Source of the DNA: Hyphomicrobiaceae bacterium
GTDB taxonomy: Bacteria > Pseudomonadota > Alphaproteobacteria > Rhizobiales > Hyphomicrobiaceae
Reading direction: 5' to 3'
NCBI GenBank assembly: GCA_021775715.1
Contig: JAJFHI010000413.1
Coordinates: forward strand, 1-9,424
DNA length: 9,424 nucleotides
Shown: piece by piece, positions 1-7,003 of the stretch
Numbering within the stretch: position 1 is the stretch's first letter
Layout: every line of letters begins with the position of its first letter
Position numbers and translations under genes: made by a program
Notes under the pieces: model-generated
What the model was told of the DNA's origin: nothing
The model's database searches: none
What the model saw: only the letters and a program-made list of their open reading frames with translations

Positions 1-1070
1 ATGCGATTGAGTGGGATCAGACCAACACTTTTCCTGCCGATGTCATCAAGCAAACCGCGGAACTTGGGATGGCTGCGATCTATGTGCGCGAGGAGCATGG
101 CGGGTCGGGCTTGTCACGGCTTGATGCGTCGCTGATTTTCGAGGCGCTTTCCTATGGCTGTCCGTCGATCGCGGGATTCATTTCCATCCACAACATGTGC
201 ACCTGGATGATCGACTCCTTTGGCACCGAAGATCAACGCGAAGAGTGGGTGCCGCAGCTTTGCTCGATGGACAAGATCGCAAGTTACTGTCTCACGGAGC
301 CAGGCTCGGGTTCGGACGCAGCAGCACTGCGCACAAAAGCGGAGAAAGACGGCAACGAGATAAAGCTCAACGGCACGAAAGCATTCATCTCGGGCGGCGG
401 CGTTTCCGATATTTATGTTGTTATGGCACGGACCGGCGAGGACGGTCCGAAGGGCATCTCGACACTGCTTGTCGAAGACGGCACGGAAGGGCTGTCGTTC
501 GGTGCGAACGAGAAGAAGATGGGCTGGAACGCGCAGCCGACTACACAGGTACAGTTCGATGATTGCCGCGTGCCGATGACAAACCTTTTAGGCGAGGAAG
601 GTCGCGGTTTCACCTACGCAATGAAGGGCCTTGATGGCGGCAGGTTGAACATAGCGGCCTGCGCGCTGGGAGCAGCACAATCTGCAATCGATAAAGCAGC
701 TCGTTACATGCACGAGCGCAGTGCATTCGGAAAAAACATTTCAAGCTTCCAGGCTTTGCAGTTCAAGCTGGCTGATATGGAAACTGAATTGCAGGCAGCC
801 CGCACATTATTACGTCAAGCGGCTTGGAAGTTAGACAACTCTGCCCCGGATGCAACGAAGTTCTGCGCCATGGCAAAACGGTTTGTAACCGACACATCAT
901 TCAAGGTTGCAAATGACTCTCTGCAGATCCACGGTGGCTACGGTTATCTCGCCGACTACGGGCTTGAAAAAATTGTTCGTGATCTCAGGGTTCACCAAAT
1001 TCTTGAAGGCACCAATGAAATCATGCGCGTCATCATCGCACGCCAGGTTCTGGAAGAAACACGACCATGA
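1..1070 (+). CDS. Isobutyryl-CoA dehydrogenase (ACAD8-like acyl-CoA dehydrogenase), 5' end outside window
   Basis: This FAD enzyme oxidises isobutyryl-CoA to methacrylyl-CoA in valine breakdown and passes electrons to electron-transfer flavoprotein. The reading frame is open from base 3, 22 codons before the first in-frame ATG at 69, and those codons fit the family. The gene therefore begins upstream, and about 355 of an expected 380 residues are visible. The acyl-CoA dehydrogenase signature CLTEPGSGSD lies at about 288-317. The C-terminal signature, with HGGYGY, the RD pair and the catalytic glutamate in LEGTNEIMR (Glu codon 1005-1007), is complete. The stretches KAFISGGGVSDIYVVMART and VHQILEGTNEIMR resemble human ACAD8 as I recall it, which is why I prefer isobutyryl-CoA over other short-chain substrates. 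It is the first visible gene of the operon and overlaps the next gene by 4 bases. It might also accept 2-methylbutyryl-CoA, since no second dehydrogenase is seen here. Confidence 0.93.
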   Translation, partial: AIEWDQTNTFPADVIKQTAELGMAAIYVREEHGGSGLSRLDASLIFEALSYGCPSIAGFISIHNMCTWMIDSFGTEDQREEWVPQLCSMDKIASYCLTEPGSGSDAAALRTKAEKDGNEIKLNGTKAFISGGGVSDIYVVMARTGEDGPKGISTLLVEDGTEGLSFGANEKKMGWNAQPTTQVQFDDCRVPMTNLLGEEGRGFTYAMKGLDGGRLNIAACALGAAQSAIDKAARYMHERSAFGKNISSFQALQFKLADMETELQAARTLLRQAAWKLDNSAPDATKFCAMAKRFVTDTSFKVANDSLQIHGGYGYLADYGLEKIVRDLRVHQILEGTNEIMRVIIARQVLEETRP

Positions 1071-2122
1071 GTGACGCGGACGAATTGATTGTCTGGCGCG
1101 ATGGTCCGCTTGGTCGGCTTCGTTTGAACAGGCCGAAGACCTTGAATGCGCTGACGCTTGGCATGACGCGCGGTATAAATGAAGCGCTGACCACATGGCG
1201 GGATGATGCAACTGTTGCAGCTGTTGTGATCGATGCGCAAGGCGACAAGGCATTTTGTGCCGGCGGGGATATCATCGACCTTTACACCGTCGGCAAGGCT
1301 GGTGATCCCGAACCGGGGCGTGGATTCTGGCGCGAAGAATATCGTCTTAATGCGCTGATTGGGTCTTACCCCAAACCGTACATTGCGTTGATGGACGGCA
1401 TCACGATGGGAGGGGGTGTCGGGATTTCCGCACACGGCTCGCATCGCATTGTTACCGAACGCACAATGCTCGCAATGCCGGAGACAGGCATAGGGTTCCT
1501 CCCCGATGTCGGCAGTACGTGGATTTTGTCCCGTGCCGTCGGCTCGACGGGGTATTATCTTGGCATGACGGGTGCGCGCATGAATGCGGCTGACGCGATT
1601 TTTTCGGGCTTTGCCGATCACTACATTGAAAGCGGCGCGCTTGATGAATTCGTTTCGGCGATGAAAGAAGGCAAGTCCGCTGATGACGCGGTTGCGATGT
1701 TTGCGACGCCGCCACCTGAAGGGGCACTCGCAAGTCTACAGGAAAAAATAACGGATGCGTTTGGCCAGACAACGGCACTCGCAGTTGCTAACAGAATGGA
1801 AGAGATGGCGTCCCAGGGTGACGAGTGGGCGGCCAAAACACACAAATTACTAAGGCGGCATTCGCCGCTTGCCGTTTCCACGGCTTTCGAGGCGATCACA
1901 CAGGCAAAGACACTATCGTCGCTCGAAGACTGCCTAGCGCTAGAGTACCGTTTTTCTTATCGTGCGCTCACCGGGCATGATTTCTACGAAGGTGTGCGCG
2001 CGTTGGTGATCGACAAAGATAAAAAACCAAAGTGGGAGCCAGCCCAACTCGAAGACGTTACGCCAGCAATGGCACGCGGCCTTCTCGGGCCCATCGGTGA
2101 TCAAGAATGGAAGGCCGCCTGA
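1067..2122 (+). CDS. 3-hydroxyisobutyryl-CoA hydrolase (HIBCH-like, crotonase family)
   Basis: This enzyme hydrolyses 3-hydroxyisobutyryl-CoA to free 3-hydroxyisobutyrate and CoA, the step in valine degradation where the acyl chain leaves CoA. The protein has 351 residues, longer than ordinary enoyl-CoA hydratases (about 260) and right for the hydrolase branch. AFCAGGDI (residues 62-69) and GGGVG (about 115-119) form the CoA/oxyanion part. MPETGIGFLPDVG (137-149) carries Glu139 and Asp147, eight apart like Glu143 and Asp151 of human HIBCH. The C-terminal block EGVRALVIDKDKKPKW is also typical of the hydrolase branch. The ATG at 1067 overlaps the previous stop (ATGA), with a GGAAG site at 1052-1056, so translation is probably coupled. 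Its product is the substrate of the next gene's enzyme. An enoyl-CoA hydratase/isomerase label would be less precise. Confidence 0.93.
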   Translation: MSDADELIVWRDGPLGRLRLNRPKTLNALTLGMTRGINEALTTWRDDATVAAVVIDAQGDKAFCAGGDIIDLYTVGKAGDPEPGRGFWREEYRLNALIGSYPKPYIALMDGITMGGGVGISAHGSHRIVTERTMLAMPETGIGFLPDVGSTWILSRAVGSTGYYLGMTGARMNAADAIFSGFADHYIESGALDEFVSAMKEGKSADDAVAMFATPPPEGALASLQEKITDAFGQTTALAVANRMEEMASQGDEWAAKTHKLLRRHSPLAVSTAFEAITQAKTLSSLEDCLALEYRFSYRALTGHDFYEGVRALVIDKDKKPKWEPAQLEDVTPAMARGLLGPIGDQEWKAA

Positions 2123-2134
2123 ACGAGCGGCGTT

Positions 2135-2140
2135 GGAGGA
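2135..2140 (+). promoter_or_regulatory. Ribosome binding site of mmsB
   Basis: GGAGGA stands 3 bases before the ATG at 2144. It is the strongest Shine-Dalgarno match in the operon and sits in its largest internal gap (21 bases), so mmsB may be translated more independently than its neighbours. Confidence 0.7.
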
Positions 2141-2143
2141 ATA

Positions 2144-3034
2144 ATGTCCCGGATAGCCTTTATAGGCCTTGGCAACATGGGCGCGCCAATGGCGCAGAAT
2201 CTCAAGAACGCCGGCCATGACGTGGCGGGCTTTGACGCAATGGACGCGGCACGTCAGGCCGCGGTAGCTGCAGGATTGTCTGTTGCAGACAACGGTACAG
2301 ATGCGGTCAACGGTGCCAATGTTGTGGTCTTGATGTTGCCGAATGGCAAGATCGCAACGGATGTTGCGCGCGAAGTTTTGCCAGCCATGGCCAAGGACAG
2401 TCTGCTAATCGACTGCTCGACGATCGACGTTGAGTCGGCCCGTGGCTTGCACGCGTTGGCCAACGAAGCAGGCGTGTTGAGCTTGGACGCGCCGGTTTCG
2501 GGCGGTGTTGGTGGCGCGGCGGCTGGTACATTGACCTTTATGGTTGGCGGCGCCGATGAAGCGTTTGAGAAAGGCGCACCGTTGTTCGACGTCATGGGGC
2601 AGAAGGCTGTGCATTGCGGTGGCGCTGGTGCGGGCCAAGCCGCGAAGATCTGCAACAACATGCTGCTCGGCATTTCGATGATCGGAACATGCGAGGCGTT
2701 TTCGATGGCGAAGAAGCTTGGGCTCTCACAAGAAAAGCTGTTCGACGTCGTGTCAACAGCATCGGGATCATGCTGGTCTGTCAATGCCTATTGCCCCGTG
2801 CCAGGCGTTGGCCCGCAAAGCCCCGCAGACAACGACTATAGGGCCGGGTTCGCCGCGGCCTTGATGTTGAAGGATCTTGGTCTCTCGCAACAAGCAGCAG
2901 AAACCGCCAATGCGGCTACGCCATTGGGACAACACGCCACGCAAATTTATTCGGCGATGGTCGATGCTGGATTGGGTGGCACTGATTTTTCTGGCGTCAT
3001 GAATTTCCTCGAGACTTTCCAAAAAAAAGGATGA
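2144..3034 (+). CDS. mmsB: 3-hydroxyisobutyrate dehydrogenase
   Basis: This cytoplasmic enzyme oxidises 3-hydroxyisobutyrate to methylmalonate semialdehyde, normally with NAD+, in valine catabolism. Its 296 residues match the family length. The N-terminal Rossmann fold opens with GLGNMGAPMA (residues 8-17). The substrate-binding signature DAPVSGGVGGA is at 115-125. The catalytic lysine is Lys168 in GAGQAAKICNN, followed by the conserved asparagines 171-172. The C-terminal part has the family's GF...LMLKDLGL helix segment and a Gly-Ala-rich end. It follows the hydrolase that makes its substrate. A ribosome site for the next gene overlaps its last codons. The related tartronate semialdehyde reductases share the fold, but the neighbours and the YCPVPGV segment favour 3-hydroxyisobutyrate. 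The next enzyme of the pathway, methylmalonate semialdehyde dehydrogenase, is not in the window and could lie upstream. Confidence 0.93.
   Translation: MSRIAFIGLGNMGAPMAQNLKNAGHDVAGFDAMDAARQAAVAAGLSVADNGTDAVNGANVVVLMLPNGKIATDVAREVLPAMAKDSLLIDCSTIDVESARGLHALANEAGVLSLDAPVSGGVGGAAAGTLTFMVGGADEAFEKGAPLFDVMGQKAVHCGGAGAGQAAKICNNMLLGISMIGTCEAFSMAKKLGLSQEKLFDVVSTASGSCWSVNAYCPVPGVGPQSPADNDYRAGFAAALMLKDLGLSQQAAETANAATPLGQHATQIYSAMVDAGLGGTDFSGVMNFLETFQKKG
3027..3031 (+). promoter_or_regulatory. Ribosome binding site that decides the hydratase start
   Basis: AAGGA ends 7 bases before the ATG at 3039 but only 4 before the in-frame GTG at 3036. The spacing favours the ATG. The site overlaps the end of mmsB, whose stop is 3032-3034, which suggests translational coupling. 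Confidence 0.6.
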
Positions 3035-3038
3035 TGTG

Positions 3039-3809
3039 ATGAGCGATACTGTGCTTTTGGAAAAACATGGCCGGGTTGCGGTTTTGACGCTGAATCGGCC
3101 GAAAGCGTTGAACGCTCTTAATGTCGAACTGCTCACGACGTTGACGAAACACATCTCGGAACTTGCCGAAGATGACGAAGTTGGCTGCATTGTCTTGACC
3201 GGCTCAGAGAAGGCGTTTGCAGCCGGCGCCGACATTAAGGAGATGGCCGACAAGACTTACATCGAGATGCTGATGTCAGACTACTTCGGCCGCTACAACA
3301 CCATGTTGTTGTGTCGTGTGCCGATTGTTGCCGCTGTCAGTGGTTATGCACTGGGCGGGGGCTGCGAACTGGCAATGATCTGCGATATGATTTTTGCGTC
3401 TGATACGGCCAAGTTTGGGCAACCCGAGATCAAACTTGGTGTTATTCCCGGCATGGGCGGTTCGCAACGGTTGACACATGCTGTCGGTAAAGCGAAGTCG
3501 ATGGATATGATCCTGACCGGCCGCATGATGGACGCGGAAGAAGCCGAGCGGGCCGGACTGGTTGCCCGCGTTATTCCGGCGGCAGACCTTATGGCAGAGA
3601 CGATGAGGGCAGCACAGACTATTGCCGAATATTCCAAGCCATCCGTGTTCGCGGCCAAGGAGGCCGTCAACCGAGCATTTGAGACGACGTTGGCGGAGGG
3701 CCTGCACTACGAACAACGCGTCTTCTACCCACTTTTTGCCACCGAAGACCAAGCCGAAGGCATGGCGGCATTTGCCGAAAAACGAAAACCGAATTTCAAG
3801 AACAAATAG
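3039..3809 (+). CDS. Enoyl-CoA hydratase (short-chain, ECHS1-like)
   Basis: This enzyme adds water across the double bond of 2-enoyl-CoA esters. In this operon the likely substrates are methacrylyl-CoA (valine) and tiglyl-CoA (isoleucine). Counted from the ATG at 3039 it has 256 residues, the usual length. KAFAAGADIKEM (about 58-69) and ALGGGCELAM (104-113) form the CoA pocket and oxyanion hole. Both catalytic glutamates are present: Glu110 in GGGCE and Glu130 in GQPEIKLG, spaced by 20 as are Glu144 and Glu164 of the mitochondrial enzyme. The end PNFKNK resembles other hydratases of this group. An in-frame GTG at 3036 would add one residue, but spacing from the AAGGA site favours the ATG. It is separated from mmsB by 4 bases. 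Broad use in fatty-acid beta-oxidation is also possible; substrate choice cannot be read from sequence. Confidence 0.92.
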   Translation: MSDTVLLEKHGRVAVLTLNRPKALNALNVELLTTLTKHISELAEDDEVGCIVLTGSEKAFAAGADIKEMADKTYIEMLMSDYFGRYNTMLLCRVPIVAAVSGYALGGGCELAMICDMIFASDTAKFGQPEIKLGVIPGMGGSQRLTHAVGKAKSMDMILTGRMMDAEEAERAGLVARVIPAADLMAETMRAAQTIAEYSKPSVFAAKEAVNRAFETTLAEGLHYEQRVFYPLFATEDQAEGMAAFAEKRKPNFKNK

Positions 3810-3821
3810 CGAGAGAATATT

Positions 3822-5006
3822 ATGTCAGATCCAATTGTTATCGTCGGAGCCGCGCGCACGCCAATGGGGGCGATGCAGGGTGAATTGAGTGAGGTAACAG
3901 CAAGCGCACTTGGTGGGGTGGCAATTGCCGCAGCGATCGAGCGTTCTGGTCTCGAAAAGAGCGCAGTTGATGAGATTTTAATGGGATGTGTTCTGGCCGC
4001 AGGACAAGGACAGGCGCCCGCACGACAAGCCGGCTTTGCGGCTGGTCTGGACAAGAGTGTGCCGGCAGTCACGCTCAATAAGATGTGCGGGTCTGGCATG
4101 AAAGCTGTGATGATGGCGCATGACCAGCTTAAGGCGGACAACGGTGCTGTGTTGGTCGCGGGTGGCATGGAAAGCATGACAAACGCACCCTACGTTCTGA
4201 CGAAGATGCGCGGCGGTGCGCGGCTCGGCAATGCCGTAGCAGCTGATCACATGTTCCTCGATGGTCTTGAAGATGCTTATGAAAAAGGCCGTTTGATGGG
4301 CACGTTTGCTGAGGACTGCGCGCAGAAATATCAGTTCACGCGTGACGCTCAAGATGCCTACGCGATTACTTCGCTTGAGCGGGCAACACTTGCACAGAAA
4401 TCGGGTGCGTTCGATGCAGAGATCACGCCGGTGACAATTAAGACGCGCAAGAGTGAAACGATTGTTCAAGCTGATGAAGCACCGTCGCGTGCCAGGCCGG
4501 ACAAAATTCCGCACCTCAAACCTGCGTTCCGCAAAGACGGCACAGTGACGGCAGCAAATGCATCGTCAATTTCTGATGGTGCTGCAGCGTTGGTTTTAAT
4601 GCGCGAAAGTGATGCGAAGGCCCAGGGCCTCACTATTCATGCACGTATTTTGGCTCATGCGTCGCATTCCCAAGAGCCGTGCTGGTTCACAACCGCTCCC
4701 GTTCCAGCCATCCAAACAGCAATGAAGCGTGCAGGATTTAACGTTGCCGATGTCGATTTATGGGAGGTCAACGAGGCCTTTGCCGTCGTGCCTATGGCAG
4801 CGATGTCGGAAATCGGAATGGATCACACCCAGCTCAACGTGCACGGCGGAGCCTGTGCGTTGGGTCATCCCATCGGTGCATCCGGTACGCGCATTATTGT
4901 GACTCTGCTGCACGCACTCAAAACACATAACAAGACGACCGGTATTGCTTCGCTGTGTATCGGCGGTGGTGAGGGAACAGCGGTTGCTATTGAAAGAGTC
5001 GCTTAA
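3822..5006 (+). CDS. Thiolase (acetyl-CoA C-acyltransferase)
   Basis: This thiolase cleaves a 3-ketoacyl-CoA with CoA to give acetyl-CoA and a shortened acyl-CoA. Here it probably splits 2-methylacetoacetyl-CoA into acetyl-CoA and propionyl-CoA in isoleucine catabolism, though acetoacetyl-CoA is equally plausible. The 394 residues fit the tetrameric biosynthetic/degradative thiolases. The nucleophile Cys89 sits in LNKMCGSGMK, the same number as in Zoogloea PhaA. NEAFA, GGACALGHPIGASG with His349, and CIGGGEG with Cys379 complete the active site; His and Cys are 30 apart, as in PhaA (348/378). The start follows the hydratase stop by 12 bases, with only a weak GAGAG site (about 3811-3815). The stop shares one base with the next start. 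Sequence alone does not separate it from a polyhydroxybutyrate-type acetyltransferase, but no phaB or phaC is nearby. Confidence 0.92.
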   Translation: MSDPIVIVGAARTPMGAMQGELSEVTASALGGVAIAAAIERSGLEKSAVDEILMGCVLAAGQGQAPARQAGFAAGLDKSVPAVTLNKMCGSGMKAVMMAHDQLKADNGAVLVAGGMESMTNAPYVLTKMRGGARLGNAVAADHMFLDGLEDAYEKGRLMGTFAEDCAQKYQFTRDAQDAYAITSLERATLAQKSGAFDAEITPVTIKTRKSETIVQADEAPSRARPDKIPHLKPAFRKDGTVTAANASSISDGAAALVLMRESDAKAQGLTIHARILAHASHSQEPCWFTTAPVPAIQTAMKRAGFNVADVDLWEVNEAFAVVPMAAMSEIGMDHTQLNVHGGACALGHPIGASGTRIIVTLLHALKTHNKTTGIASLCIGGGEGTAVAIERVA

Positions 5007-5770
5007 TGAAGTTTGAGGGATCGATTAGTGCTGTGGTGACCGGTGGCGCGTCCGGTCTTGGGGCAGCAACAGCGAAGGCGCTTTCTGAAAAAGGTGTCCG
5101 TGTTGCGCTCTTCGACCTCAATAAAGAAGCCGGAGAAGCGCACGCCAAGGCAATCGGAGGGCAGTTTCACTCGGTCGATGTTTCCGATCCCAAAAGCGTG
5201 GCAGAGGGCCTCTCTATAGCGCGCGCCTCCCATGGGCAGGAACGGATTTTGGTCAATTGCGCCGGCATCGCGCCTGCTGCGAAAACAATCTCGCGCGGTG
5301 CACCGCATGACCCGACGGTGTTTTCGCAAACGGTCAATGTCAACCTTGTCGGCTCATTCAATGCGGCGACGCAATCTGCAGCTGGAATGGCGACGCTGGA
5401 GCCGCTGACGTCGAATGAGCGGGGCGTCATCATCAACACTGCCTCAGTAGCCGCCTTTGATGGTCAGATTGGCCAGATCGCCTATGCCGCTTCCAAGGGC
5501 GGGATCGTTGGCATGACGCTGCCAATGGCTCGGGACCTTTCAGCATCCGGCATACGTGTGATGGGCATTGCTCCAGGAATTTTTAAAACGCCGATGGTGG
5601 CAGGGCTGCCAACGGAAATTCAGGACGCACTTGGTGCACAGGTTCCATTTCCCTCACGTCTCGGTGAGCCCAACGAATTCGCGGCTCTCGTCATCCACAT
5701 TTGCGAAAATTCGATGTTAAATGGCGAGGTTATTCGGCTCGACGGTGCCATCCGGATGCCACCGAAATAA
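5006..5770 (+). CDS. Short-chain dehydrogenase, HSD10-like 3-hydroxyacyl-CoA dehydrogenase (type II)
   Basis: This enzyme probably oxidises 2-methyl-3-hydroxybutyryl-CoA and other short 3-hydroxyacyl-CoAs to the 3-keto form with NAD+. The 254 residues are a classical short-chain dehydrogenase. The cofactor motif TGGASGLG is at 12-19, Asp37 at the end of beta-2 (ALFDLN) indicates NAD rather than NADP, and NCAG is at 84-87. Asn113 (NVNLVG), Ser147, Tyr160 and Lys164 form the catalytic set; the 13 and 4 spacings equal those of HSD10 (Ser155, Tyr168, Lys172). The RGAPHDPTVFSQTVNVNLVG region and the APGIFKTPM segment also resemble HSD10. It is the last operon gene, its ATG overlapping the thiolase stop by one base (TAATG). 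Its product is the substrate of the thiolase just upstream, which supports the isoleucine assignment. A general fatty-acyl role is possible. Confidence 0.9.
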   Translation: MKFEGSISAVVTGGASGLGAATAKALSEKGVRVALFDLNKEAGEAHAKAIGGQFHSVDVSDPKSVAEGLSIARASHGQERILVNCAGIAPAAKTISRGAPHDPTVFSQTVNVNLVGSFNAATQSAAGMATLEPLTSNERGVIINTASVAAFDGQIGQIAYAASKGGIVGMTLPMARDLSASGIRVMGIAPGIFKTPMVAGLPTEIQDALGAQVPFPSRLGEPNEFAALVIHICENSMLNGEVIRLDGAIRMPPK

Positions 5771-5876
5771 CTTCCGGAGAATCTTTTCCGTAGCCGGTAT
5801 TGAGTGTGCGTAGCGTCAATTATTGGCTTGGGCGCTTGCGTAAATCTTCGGATCGATTGTGCGTGATCAGTGGATA

Positions 5877-5907
5877 CGTGCACGATCAATTGGTGCAATT
5901 GCACAAA
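5877..5907. promoter_or_regulatory. Palindrome cluster, candidate operator
   Basis: CGTGCACG (5877-5884) and GTGCAATTGCAC (5893-5904) are perfect palindromes of 8 and 12 bases, with centres 18 bases apart. The second extends to TT...AA on the outside with one mismatch. CAATTG occurs twice, at 5887 and 5896. Such dyads are usual for dimeric repressor sites. The binding protein is unknown; AraC proteins more often use direct repeats. Confidence 0.4.
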
Positions 5908-5969
5908 AGACCAGATGCAACTTTCCGTTACATGGCTTATACTTCCGGCTAAGCAACGCTGACCAGCGA

Positions 5970-5992
5970 ACGTCTTTGCAGGGTTAAGACGT
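5970..5992. repeat. Perfect 7-base inverted repeat in the araC leader
   Basis: ACGTCTT at 5970-5976 pairs perfectly with AAGACGT at 5986-5992 across a 9-base spacer, ending 29 bases before the ATG of the regulator. There is no T run after it, so it is not a normal terminator. It could be an operator for autoregulation or a 5'-UTR hairpin. Confidence 0.4.
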
Positions 5993-6011
5993 GGGCGGAA
6001 TTTGTTTGGCT

Positions 6012-6016
6012 GGAGA
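6012..6016 (+). promoter_or_regulatory. Ribosome binding site that decides the regulator start
   Basis: GGAGA stands 5 bases before the ATG at 6022 and only 2 before the in-frame TTG at 6019. Spacing and codon preference both favour the ATG. Confidence 0.6.
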
Positions 6017-6021
6017 AATTG

Positions 6022-6966
6022 ATGCACAACCTAAGCTTTGAGGAGTTGAATGCGAAGTTGCTGCAAATTTGCGGACACTATGAAGGTGTTCGCGGCGATC
6101 TTGAGCGAGTTCCGACAGGTCGGTTTCTTGTCCACAATTGGTACGGCCTCGATGTTGCGGACATTTCCTGCGATGCCAAAAAAATCGAACGGACGAAAGT
6201 CGGAATTCGCCGCGACGACATGGAGCATATCTTTCTTGTTAAGCAGCTGACCGGCGAAACGCGGGTCATCCACAACGGTAACGAGGACGTGCTGCGACCT
6301 GGAGATTTCGTTCTCGTGGACTCAACAAAACCAGCCGATTTGGTCTATGACGGAAGCCGTTCTCATTTCCTCTCCGTTCACATGCCGCGTTCGGAGTTTT
6401 TGAGTTGGTGTCAGGGCGATGTTGAGACCGGCAAGATCAGGCCCGCCAAGTGCCCACGGGGCAAGGCTCTGAATGCTGCTTTTCCGGATTTTACCGATGC
6501 CGATGACGATGTCGAAGCCGACATGATATTAGAATCGAAACCGGATTTTCTTTTCGACCTCGCACGTATCGCGTTCATGGCTGGCGACGAACCGCGCAGC
6601 GTCATGCGCTTCACAACGCGTGATAATCGGTGTTCAGCGATTTCGCAGTTGCTTGACCAAAATTTGACGAATCCGGATTTGTCACTCGAGTGGCTGGCGG
6701 AGGCTGCAAAAATGTCAGCGCGCCAGTTGCAGCGCGATTTCCATTCTCGAGGAACACAGTTCTCGACCGCGCTGAACGAACGCCGACTCAATCTCGTTGT
6801 GCAAAAACTGCATCGAAGCCACATCGCTGGCCTCGTTCCAAATATTGCGCAAACGGCATTTGCGAGCGGATTCAACGATATTTCGAACTTTAATCGTGTC
6901 TTCAAAAAGGCATACGGCTGTTCACCGTCCGAGTACATCGCGCAAGCATCTGAAAAGAAAGACTAA
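6022..6966 (+). CDS. AraC/XylS-family transcriptional regulator
   Basis: This is a DNA-binding regulator with a ligand- or partner-sensing N-terminal part and a C-terminal AraC-type domain, 314 residues from the ATG. Residues about 55-135 look like the AraC-binding-like beta barrel (PF14525 type): LTGETRVIHNGNEDVLRPGDFVLVDS has the Leu-x-Pro-Gly-Asp turn found in such barrels. Residues about 205-308 carry the two helix-turn-helix units. The first is around SLEWLAEAAKMSARQLQRDF, the second around NIAQTAFASGFNDISNFNRVF, followed by the conserved GCSPSEYI ending. An alternative TTG start at 6019 would add one residue. The gene is preceded by a long leader with dyads and followed by its own terminator, so it is probably a single-gene unit. 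Position suggests control of the catabolic operon upstream, of the porin downstream, or of itself, but target and effector are not readable from sequence. Confidence 0.9.
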   Translation: MHNLSFEELNAKLLQICGHYEGVRGDLERVPTGRFLVHNWYGLDVADISCDAKKIERTKVGIRRDDMEHIFLVKQLTGETRVIHNGNEDVLRPGDFVLVDSTKPADLVYDGSRSHFLSVHMPRSEFLSWCQGDVETGKIRPAKCPRGKALNAAFPDFTDADDDVEADMILESKPDFLFDLARIAFMAGDEPRSVMRFTTRDNRCSAISQLLDQNLTNPDLSLEWLAEAAKMSARQLQRDFHSRGTQFSTALNERRLNLVVQKLHRSHIAGLVPNIAQTAFASGFNDISNFNRVFKKAYGCSPSEYIAQASEKKD

Positions 6967-7003
6967 AGTGTGCGTGTGATAAAAATTACACACTGCTTTT
7001 TTT
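6967..7003 (+). terminator. Rho-independent terminator of the AraC-family gene
   Basis: It starts immediately after the stop codon. AGTGTG (6967-6972) pairs with CACACT (6989-6994), or alternatively GTGTGAT (6974-6980) pairs with ATTACAC (6985-6991) around an AAAA loop with one G-U pair. Seven T residues follow at 6997-7003. The two stems exclude each other, but either gives a terminator hairpin. Confidence 0.82.

Larger units (their letters stand above)
5771..6021 (+). promoter_or_regulatory. Intergenic leader of the AraC-family gene, rich in palindromes
   Basis: This 251-base stretch has no convincing gene and no T-tailed hairpin closing the upstream operon, so read-through into the regulator is possible. 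It holds a cluster of short palindromes at 5851-5907 and a perfect 7-base inverted repeat at 5970-5992, listed separately. A TATACT at 5938-5943 could be a -10 element, but no good -35 hexamer stands 16-18 bases before it, so I do not call a promoter position. The long gap after a tightly packed operon suggests the regulator has its own promoter here. Confidence 0.5.

Noticed and set aside
1..60. ATG at base 1 as a possible gene start
   Set aside because: It is in a different frame from the acyl-CoA dehydrogenase, whose frame is open from base 3 with family-like residues. It is a chance ATG inside that gene.
992..1621. Long minus-strand open frame (209 codons) opposite the hydrolase gene
   Set aside because: It lies against a well-supported coding gene, its translation is rich in Arg, His, Pro and Cys with no recognisable domain, and no ribosome site or promoter supports it.
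2254..2784. Minus-strand open frame (176 codons) opposite mmsB
   Set aside because: It has low-complexity Ala/Pro/Ser composition typical of an antisense shadow, while the + strand gene has all its catalytic motifs.
5771..5815. Possible terminator after the HSD10-like gene
   Set aside because: Two CCGG tetramers can pair around a long loop, but the stem is too short and no T run follows. The operon end is left without an assigned terminator.
5899..5943. TTGCAC and TATACT as a sigma-70 promoter for the araC gene
   Set aside because: The spacing is 33 bases, about twice the normal 16-18, so the two cannot work as one promoter.
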